Below are positions 54,993-64,000 of a stretch of DNA of 64,000 bases, in pieces (position 1 is the first letter of the stretch; each line of letters opens with the position of its first letter). Origin of the DNA: Synaphobranchus kaupii (lineage: Eukaryota; Chordata; Actinopteri; Anguilliformes; Synaphobranchidae); assembly GCA_029718625.1 (NCBI GenBank), contig CM056391.1, positions 3,035,852-3,099,851 on the forward strand, given 5' to 3'. Position numbers and translations under genes: made by a program. The notes beneath the pieces were generated by a model. The model did no database searches. It was not told the DNA's origin and worked only from the letters and a program-made list of their open reading frames with translations.

Positions 54993-55412
54993 CAGGGGTA
55001 GGGAACCCTGGTCCTGAAGAACCGCAGGGTTTGCTGGTTTTTGTTTTCACCTTAAATACGACAACACCTTAGACCAGGGATCTCAAACTCAAATCCTGGA
55101 GGGCCGCTGTGTCTGCTGGTTTTCGATGTGTTCCTGCACTTAAGTGTTTAATTTAAGTCATTGATTGGCTTAAGAGTCTGCACACCTTGTTTCCAAGGCC
55201 TAAATTGGCTGCTGATTGAAAGGAAATCACAAAAACCAGCAGACACAGCGGCCCTCCAGGACTGGAGTTTGAGATCCCTGCCTTAGACCAAAGAAACCAG
55301 GTGAGGTGAGTTAACTGTGTAATGAACTGCTTTAATTGATAAATTAAGTGGCGAGTAATAACTAAAACCAGCAGACCCTGCGGCTGTCCAGGACCAGGGT
55401 TGCCTACACCTG
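54993..55412 (+). mobile_element. hAT-like MITE split by a later insertion
   Basis: Ends CAGGGGTAGGGAACCCTGGT and CCAGGGTTGCCTACACCTG are inverted repeats. It is interrupted at CACCTTAGAC by family B copy 2. No outer target duplication was recognised. Confidence 0.75.
55075..55280 (-). mobile_element. hAT MITE family B, copy 2 (206 bp, inverted, nested)
   Basis: Reverse complement of 53259-53464, same length; perfect 8-bp duplications CCTTAGAC at 55067-55074 and 55281-55288. It lies inside the older element 54993-55412. Confidence 0.95.
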
Positions 55413-58400
55413 TACTAGGTAAATACGCAAACATGGTCAATGTCAATTTCACACATCATTGTGTTCGCATACTTATGTAGGGCATGTTTCTGGCCCAAGA
55501 GGTAGGGATGGAGGACACCATGTAATGTAACATTGTGCTGACCGACTGAAGGCTTTCTAAATGTTGACATAAAACCTCCTCAGGTACTGTGTTTAATCTT
55601 CACTAGTGTTCTTCATTAAGTGCAGATGTGCCTTGCAACGTTATTCAGAGGCATTACAGTAGGAAAACTCAGGGCTAAGTTCCTGTGGAAACATGCAAAA
55701 TAAATCCCATACAATTTAGCTGTCGTAGCTCAAATACTCAGATATGAGTCGCATAGAACGCTAATAATTTCATAATGTTGAAAATGAAAAAACGATAGCA
55801 GTGAAGCGATGTCTGGTGACCCAAAGCAAGGACATAAACTACCTAAATTTGCGCTGTGAGCGAGAAGAGAGTCCACTGCGTTCCTCCGTTTAGCCGTCTC
55901 CCCCTTTTGGCTGCGGTCCTCCTCAAATCTCTGTCTATCGTTGTTTTAGGGCGATCGCTCCCTCGGAATGTCCTTCCCGCCAAAACCGGCACTTTGAACT
56001 TGCGGGTGGCCCGGTTCTCACTGCCAGTCCTTATCCTCCGCTGAGCAGTCCCAGATCCGGGCTCCCAGTATCTCCGTTTATCCCTGTTAGCAGGGCGGCA
56101 ATCCGCCACATCGCGTTACTCTGAAATATCTGCTTATCGTGGGATTTTAATTAAATCACGGCAAGTAGCTTGACTTTTGAAATGACCCCTGAAAATGACT
56201 TCATATTTATTATTATTATTATTATTATTTTGTGGGAAAAGTACTCCAGGGGTGGAACTCCTCAGCTCATTAATAAATGTAGGTAAAATGCAATCATGTG
56301 ATTGGGTTAATTAGCTAATTAATAGCCGATGCTGCTATGAAATACTGAACTGACACAGGCTCCTTTCCCACCCATTGTCAGCTCTGTCCACCACTGAACT
56401 GAAATTACAGTCTGCTTTTTACTAAACTGCATTATTTTAACAAAATAAGTAATAAGTACTTGATGCTAACAGATTATGTTGTCACCTGTAAAGTGATCAA
56501 ACTTTGTACATCATTATTTGCTCTTGAGGATTTTGTGGTTTCTGGAAGTTTCTCAGGAAAATGGCAATGCCCAATTACTTTTCACAACAACATTCTTCTG
56601 ATATGGGATAGGGATGGCGCTAAATTATTCAGGTATATTAGAAACGTATTTTCTAATTTTAAACAAATGTTTTATGTGCTTTCTGGATTTTACCATTTCA
56701 GGTGGTTCCAAAATCAATTCTTTGTTGTTTTATGAGAAAAAGACTAAAATATGTTTGGGAAGAATTGGAATCTGCATGTTATTTAATGCTTCTGCACATT
56801 GTAATAGAGAGCACCTAAGGCTATTCGCTGAGAACTAAATAACAGTTGCTGACCATTCAGTTATTTTACCCATAATTTCTGGGAAACTTCAAGTTTTTGA
56901 AAATGGACCCCAGGAAAAGTTCATAGTAGGACGTAGTGAGCGGTTGCCAAGACGATGGACTTTATGGGGTTGGATTGTAGACTCGTTGGTTTTGTTCAAT
57001 CGCTTGTATTCCCAGGGTTTTTTTCCCTGTCAGAGTGAATGATGAATTTCATTTCTGAGAGACTCTGGAGGATAGAGGGCCGTAGCATTATGCAGAGACA
57101 GATGTGGTTCTGGAAGGTTCTGGGTGGGTCCACCCCGTCCTTAGAGAACAGTGTGGAGTCATATCTCTGTTCTACACCTCCATTATCCGGTGGAGTCTGA
57201 ACTTGCAGGTCTACCATTCGCATGCGATACAAACGCTGTGCATACACACAAACGCACACAGACACACACAGACACACACACACACACACGCACACACATG
57301 CATACAAATGCACGCACACATACACAGACACACTGAGGTGAGGTTCGTCCCATTTGCCTTCAGTCATAAAGGTGATTTTTTACGTAGAAAAGTTTTTACT
57401 TGTGAAACGTTTTTTGATTTTCAGATGGCAGACAGGCTGTCCACAAAAAAAAGTCAGTTATTTGATATTTTATTGTTAAGGCCACTAAGTGTTTGCACCT
57501 TGTGTTGCTCAGCAACTGCCTCAGAACAGACTCCACCCACAAAAAATGTTGCATCTCAGCATCCCTCATTTGCGAAGGCTGACTATCCTCCTGTGTGCAC
57601 GGCCCGCGTGAATAATGCTGTCTATTTGTAGTGTTTGAAAATAAAACTCAAATAAGAACAAATTATTTCACAATATTCAAACACATTTTTCCAGGAAACC
57701 AACAAAGCAGTTAACCCCTGCTGCTATTTCCTGAAATCCCCAAATATTAAGCACCATGAGGCTGTTCGTTTATTAAAAGGCCGTTGCCGTTTTTCTGGCG
57801 AGGCAAGTCCCGCTTCGAACGCTGCCCGTTTAATTAGGCCCTGAAAACGGGGAAGATTTAATGAAGGAGTGACATCATAAACGGCTGACCACATTGTGCC
57901 ACGGTCACTCTGTACACGCCTTCATACCACAGCCTCCCAGTGAATATGAGCAGGGATTGTCGCTCTAAACACTTCTGGGGATTCTACGTGTATAAAGACC
58001 TTTATCCTCAGTAGCGTTCGTTAGTAGCACACTGCAGCGTTTCGTAAGCCACCACTGATTGTGTCCATCAAAGCTCCTGTCCCGTAAGGTTTTTTTTTGT
58101 TTAGTCATTATGGCCAGACAAAGTTTTCGCCTACACAGATTTTTTCTTTTTTTTCTTTTTTGGTCTCTGTTGAAGCCTTACATCATTTTCACTTTGCCAA
58201 GTGTCTGCTTTCTATCCTGCCAAAAACAAATAGAAATCCAGCCAAATTATTCTCATAGTAATCATCTATTCCATATCAAATCGATAAACTATTCATCTTC
58301 CAATTTTCCTGAGATAAGGTGTGTACTCTATTTGGGTCTGTTTGTTCTTCAAATATATATGTTAAACGGTTAATTTAAGAGGCCTTTAATTTATATTAGA

Positions 58401-58479
58401 ATTAATAATTTATAGCATGTATACTGAGGTAGGATACAGACTATGGGTATCTAATGGCAGCTCATTTATAAAATTTTCT

Positions 58480-58680
58480 ATTTTATTTGTATAGCGCTTT
58501 TTTGCATTGTCACACAGCGATCCGGGCCTGAATCCTCCCAAAATCACGCCTAGGGCGAGAGTAGCAATAAAAAACTCCCTGGCTGGTAAGAGGAAGAAAC
58601 CTTGAGCAGAACCTGACTCAGAGGGGGAGCCCATCTGTCGCTGGCGGGCACCGGTTAAGTCAATAAAGGCTGATTACATA
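58480..58680 (-). repeat. Dispersed fish repeat, LINE-tail-like
   Basis: On the minus strand it runs GAGTCAGGTTCTGCTCAAGG, then TTTCTTCCTCTTACCAGCC and ends GCGCTATACAAATAAAATAG, a common fish repeat 3' end. A faint relative may lie at 32020-32140. Confidence 0.6.
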
Positions 58681-61600
58681 GCAAATTTATGTTCTTACAT
58701 TTAAATAGATACAATTCTTAAATTTAAACAGGCCAAGATGTTCTTCACCTTTGACCTCTTCGTGGAGAGCATAAAGACAAGAAATGGGATATAGCCATGA
58801 CGGATTTAAACACGGATCAACAGTACAGTAAGTATTGACTACCTTGTGAACATCCAGGCAAATAAAAAAAAATTGTTAAATTGTGCATGACTGTTGATTA
58901 ACCTTTATTTTTACCTCATGTTTTCTGCATGGTGTAATGTGTAATGGTGTTTATTGGTCAGTGAGGATTGTGATTTGAGTCACTGGGTACGACAGTAAAG
59001 GAGAGGTTTTTTTTTCATCACCATATTTCTTTCCAAACGTATCATTTACTGTGTGCTGAAATGAGTGAGGTCAGGTGACACAGTGAAGGCAGTGACCTGT
59101 ATCTACTCTGACGGTGTGTCCCTGCTTTCTAAACGGACCATTCAGATATTCTCATGAGATATATGTTTGGACTGGGTCAAACCGGTACTGCTGACAGATA
59201 TAATATTTGTGCCAGTTAAGACTCATATCAGAGAGATAGAGAGGTCAAGGCAGTTTCTCGATGACTAGTCAATGAGACAGACCCCTTATGGAAATTTTTT
59301 AATTTTAGTTTTTTTGCAGGAAGTGTAAAAATGAAAAAGAGAATGTACTGTTCCCCAGTATAGTCAGAATGCGTGAGTAATATCATTTGAGATCTGTATC
59401 ACTGATCAGAATGAAGCAACCTCAGTTGTCTTTATGAATCACGATGATTATAATAAAAATAAAAAAATGGATGGAAAATTAAAAACTAAAATGGCTGGAC
59501 ACTCAAGTCTCAGAGCCAGGATCTATGAATCAAAAATAGGGCATTTTATTCATTTAAGACTGAAGTTCACTATGTATAAATGTAGCCACTTTTCTTTTCA
59601 ATGAGTGAGTAAGCTTTTTTTTTTTCCTGCTGAGAAGATCCGCAAACAATTCTCGACAAAGCCCTTGACACACAGAGACATAACCCCCCGTAAACACACA
59701 CACACACACACCCCCTGATCCCATCCGCACTCCCGACTCCCCCATAGGCCGGGGATGGCTCGCATTGTCTCGACCTCCGGTGCGGTCCTTCTGAAACAAT
59801 CGTGAGGAAGAGGAGCTTGAACTTCATCTCCTTATGCAGCTGAAGGAAGTGTGTACTTTTGGAAAGGGCTCTTACTCTCATCGGCCAATCAGGATAAGCC
59901 ACTTCAGAAAGCTCATGGTGGCCAAGGACCCTGTGGTGATTTAGTGGGCATAAAACTGGTGTGCATGGCAGGTTAAAACATTCAGCATTATCTCAACTCT
60001 AACACAGCTTATATGAGTCCAATAGGGATCACTTCTACTCCTGTCAGAGTGAAATTAACTCTATCAGAGTTGATTAAACAGTGAATGTTTTACTGTTTTG
60101 CTGTCGGTGCATGTGAGGGGTCCATGTGTTTTTTGAACGGTTGGTGAATGGTTGCAGTGTGGGCTGTATTGCATGGCCCCGGAACTTTCTAGGAAGTCTG
60201 TGAAATTACACACAAGAGCTGTTTTTTAAACATCCTTTTCTTAATTGATTACACCCAGGATGGCCCAACAGAAACAGAGAACAAGAAGCAAAAAAAAGGA
60301 TATACTGAGTATAAATAATAATAATAATAATAATGATGATGATAATGATGTCATTAATTAAATGTCCAGAGAGAACCAACTGAACCAACTGTCACTGCAG
60401 AAACGGTTGTGAATAATTGAACACACTGTAGGATTAGATATTAGAAATATTTAGATTATTTATAATGATGGCTGCCCTGTTTCCCAACAACACTTGTGTA
60501 ATTAGGTGTGAGTGAGAGGTACTATTACTGTGATGAGCTGAAAAAACCTTGACGTACGCAGTAAATCAGCCTGCCACAAAAAAAAAAAAAAAAGATTAAA
60601 ATTGCAAAGTGTCAGTTAAGATTATTTTTTTCTTGAGTTGAGTAGGAATTTGCTTCTCTGGAACCCCAAATTGCTGTAAATTTGCCCGGTGTGTCAGGGA
60701 CCAATGAGCCGTGACTCTCAATGTGTGGAGAGAGTTGAGTGGACTTAAACCTCCAATTTATATAAATACATAGATAAAATGACAGATGAGGTAATGCCAC
60801 TTTTTAAATAAAATCTATTTATTCATCTTTATTTTGGGTGTTTTACAACTTCAAGATTTGCATTTACCTTGGCACAGCACGTATGTGAGGAACATAATTA
60901 TTACTGGCTTGTGCTTCTTGTCTTTATCATGGTACGACCCAGAATGTATCTGTTTTCCTGAATACGAGCCTCAGAATGCAGAACTATATTAATATTTTGT
61001 GGCACCAAGGTCCCGAATCCCCTGTTACTCCTTTGCGTGGCTTCCAAAGTGATTTTGTAGATATAGTGTGGTAATATTCCTTAATTTCCCAAACTCATAA
61101 CCATTTTATTACTTTAAAATGACGAAGGATAGGTTTTTGGTTTTAATGCGGTTTTAAAAGCTTTATTTCATGCCCCTCCGACACAAGACTTGCTTATTAT
61201 CACTTTTTGACTGCTACAGTTGAATGGCCTTCAAGACACATTAAAACTGAACATAGTGCATTGCCAAGGGTAGTCTATTCAAACATTTCTTTTTGTCTGT
61301 TTCACCATGGTGACAAAGCAGTAGGCTATACGGGCGTCTTCTTAAAAAAATATTCTGCCCTCTTCCAAGATTTGTATGTTTTAAAGTGAGTACATAAACA
61401 CTACAAATAATATTGAGTAAGAAGCCAAAGAAAGTATAAGACCAGCTCAGAGGTCGTGCTCAATGCTAAGGACAGATCATTGTGGGTAGGCAGGCTCGCA
61501 ATCGTAGACACGCGCAGTTTTTAATGAAGCAGGGAAGGCCATCAGTTGATTTATTTTATTTCCATGACGATGGCGCCCGGTAGGGAACCTCACACTCTCT

Positions 61601-61856
61601 GCAAAAAAAATAAATAAACGTGATTGCAACACAAGAGTCCAGGAAAAAGAGACGTATCTGCTGGTTGACAATCGACCCAGGGGCGGGCTGGGGGTGAGGT
61701 TCTGGAACAGTCAGCGTCCCATCGCGAGCGGACGCGCGGATGACGCACTGGACCGTGCCCGGCGGGAGCCAGAGCAAACAACATCACACGCGTCTGAAAC
61801 ACACCGCTGCGTCACCGGCAAACACTCACCCCTATCCTCGTCACACAGAGCAGATG

Positions 61857-62487
61857 CTGGGCTACGTTCTGATCCAATTTAACGCGCTCCCTTCCCTCGA
61901 GGGAGCTATCTTGTGACACAATTTGCTACGTGCAGCAAGCAAACTTAACAGGTGATCTACAAGGGAGGTTAGACGATAAACTAACCAAAACGGAAATGGG
62001 GCTGCATTCAAATCCAATTTAACACGCTCCCTTCCCTTGCTGTCTTCCCTCGAGGGAGCTATCTTGTGACGCAATTTGCTACGTGCAGCAAGCAAACTTA
62101 AAAGGTGCTCTGCAGGGGAGGATTGACGAGACACAAACAAAATCGGAACCGAACCGCCCTCGCAACATTTCGGAAGTGCAACACCATAAAGTTGAAATGT
62201 GACCGCCACATAGTTCGGTGGAGACCGACCACTTTTTCCATGCGGGGCATTGCATTGTGGGATTCCCTTCTTGCTGGAAGCTTGCATTTTATACCCTTGG
62301 TGGAAGGGAGGATAAACCAGGGAGCGAGGTAATATAATTACTCCCTCCCCTTTCTTAAATTGGATCCGAATCACACTTAGTGTGGCTGCCATATTTAATC
62401 CTGGCATTTTTGGGATTCCCCCCTTGAAGCAAGGGAAGGGAACGACAGGAAGAAAGGATAAATTTCAGATCCGAATGCAGCCCTGGT
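61857..62487. mobile_element. Composite DNA element with duplicated left end
   Basis: GGGCTGCATTCAAATCC (near 61999) and its complement GGATC..GAATGCAGCCC near 62470 mark a possible element of about 490 bp. A first copy of the left part (61857-61996) precedes it: TCGAGGGAGCTATCTTGTGA and TTTGCTACGTGCAGCAAGCA occur twice. Superfamily not assigned. Confidence 0.6.
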
Positions 62488-62909
62488 AAACTTCTCATCG
62501 CTGGCTCAGAGAGGAAGCTCATTGGTTGAGGGCTCACTGTGAGAGGAGCTGACTGAGCACACAGCAACGATGTTGACAAAAACATTTACGTGAAATGCAA
62601 GTAGTGACTTCATGAAAACACTGAAATTGTAATATTAGCATACATCTTTAATGTTTTTTAAAAAGCTTTGATTTGTATTTGTTTGTTTACAAATTAACTG
62701 ACCATTGCATCACTCATTCAAATCAAAAATTCATATTCAGTCAAACCACAGAACTGTATTTCATTGGGTCAAACAAGGCACACAGGCTTGTTTCTTAGGA
62801 AAGAAAACTTTTGGTGAATTCACTGCACATTGATTTATAAAAGCAACCTTGAAAAGGCGGTTAAAATGGCCATCCAAAACCTCCATCCATCGCGCCTATA
62901 CCAGCATAT

Positions 62910-63195
62910 ATTCGGTGAAAGGCAGGAATACACCCTGGGCAGGTCACCAATCCATCACAGGGCCCACACACCATTCCCTCACACATTCACACCCCAAGGA
63001 CAATCTAGACACTACAGTTAACCTAAGCTGCATGTCTTTGGACTGCGGGAGGAAACCAGAGCACCCGGAGGAAACCCACATGGACACGGGGAGAACATGC
63101 AAACTCACACACAGTAAGGCCCTCGGCCAGGATTCGATTAGAACTCGGTATCTTCTTGCTGTGAGGAGACAGCACTACTCACTGCATCACGCAAA
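62910..63195 (+). repeat. Dispersed fish repeat with GGAGGAAACC blocks, copy 2
   Basis: Contains CCCTGGGCAGGTCACCAATC, GGAGGAAACCAGAGCACCC and ACACGGGGAGAACATGCAAA; longer on the left than 50838-51112. Confidence 0.75.
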
Positions 63196-64000
63196 CCAAA
63201 CCCAGGTATGTTTTCATCGCCTACTTGTTTGCAATTTCTGAAACATTCCAAATTTGAAACTCAGATTATATGCGTGCGTTAAAGAACCGTAAGGGTAAAA
63301 CTACTGGCAATGTGTCGGAGGATAGTCCCAGCAATCATTTACGCCCTGAGCAGAGTGTGGCACGTACTACCCCCAGCATCCTTTCGAAAACATAACCTTC
63401 CCCTTCCTGTCCGGCAATCCAATGGAAGTGCCACTTCCGTTTTCCCCGCCAACCGGCAGTAAAAAAAAAATTAACTTGCCCTCACGGATTCCAGCGTGCA
63501 GCTGTTCGCATGTCACGTATGTTATCTGAACCTTCGGTGCGGCCAAGGAGCCCACTGTCAGCACGTGAGGAGAGAAGAGCTTTCACAGCTTTCTCCAAAT
63601 TGTTGAAAAAACGTTGTTGGAGGCAGCCTTGAGCTAACTCATTATCTTCCCAAGGCCCCAGCGCTTATCTGATGTCCATGGTCTCTTCAGGAAGCCACTA
63701 GCCGTCATCAGACACATTAGCCCTTGTAGCCCTACGCGTCCATTGCTAGCGCTGATTAGCCTATCCAATGTTTCGCCTCTTTTTAGGCTGTACTTCAACC
63801 AGCTGTTGATTGGGCAGGGACTTTTTTGAAAGAACTTGAGCACAATGGGGTTTGTGTTGTTTTTACAGCTGTTTCACATCTGTCTGTTTTCCCTTTTCAC
63901 ACTTTCCTCTTCTGTAATGTGTTATGACTGCGATATCTTAGTCGTTTATCTTATCTGCGAAAACCGCAAATAAATAAATTGACAACTCGTAAGAGTGTCC

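Overview
The window is nuclear DNA of a vertebrate, most likely a ray-finned fish. It holds spliced genes with GT-AG introns, long microsatellites, a tRNA-derived SINE whose tail ends in the 'GCTCTGGATAAGAGCGTCTG' type common in fish, a Tc1-like transposon and many small hAT-like MITEs. The gene order msmo1 then cpe, both on the + strand, matches the MSMO1-CPE neighbourhood known in other vertebrates (human 4q32). Codon-level matches to vertebrate MSMO1 and CPE are strong. The species cannot be told from the sequence.

Layout. 1-2352: the last intron and last coding exon of a first methylsterol monooxygenase 1 copy (msmo1a; the rest lies upstream). The intron carries a complete Tc1/mariner element (601-2131) with an intact transposase. 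3841-9435: a complete second copy, msmo1b. It has a promoter with an SRE-like site, two CCAAT boxes and a CRE, a non-coding first exon and five coding exons, giving 291 aa. 9436-13740: an intergenic region with MITEs, a SINE, a LINE tail and a local duplication. 13997-46978: carboxypeptidase E (cpe) in nine coding exons, giving 457 aa. Intron 1 is 23.8 kb and intron 4 starts with GC instead of GT. 46979-64000: the cpe 3' UTR, then about 17 kb with no recognisable gene, dominated by MITEs and simple repeats.

Function. Msmo1 is an ER diiron oxygenase that removes the C4 methyl groups of sterols in cholesterol synthesis. Cpe is the secretory-granule metallocarboxypeptidase that trims C-terminal Lys/Arg from prohormone intermediates. 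The two are unrelated in pathway and are neighbours only by conserved synteny.

Most notable signals: (1) an old tandem msmo1 duplication with diverged C-termini; (2) a 42-bp minisatellite of 34 units that begins exactly at the first base of cpe intron 6, repeats a donor-like AAG|GTACC in every unit, and stays open in the exon's reading frame; (3) a similar in-frame 21-bp array just after msmo1b exon 3; (4) a 39-bp array in cpe intron 2 with a 507-bp higher-order repeat; (5) several hAT-MITE families whose 8-bp target-site duplications can be read directly. No prokaryote-type system and no viral gene was seen.
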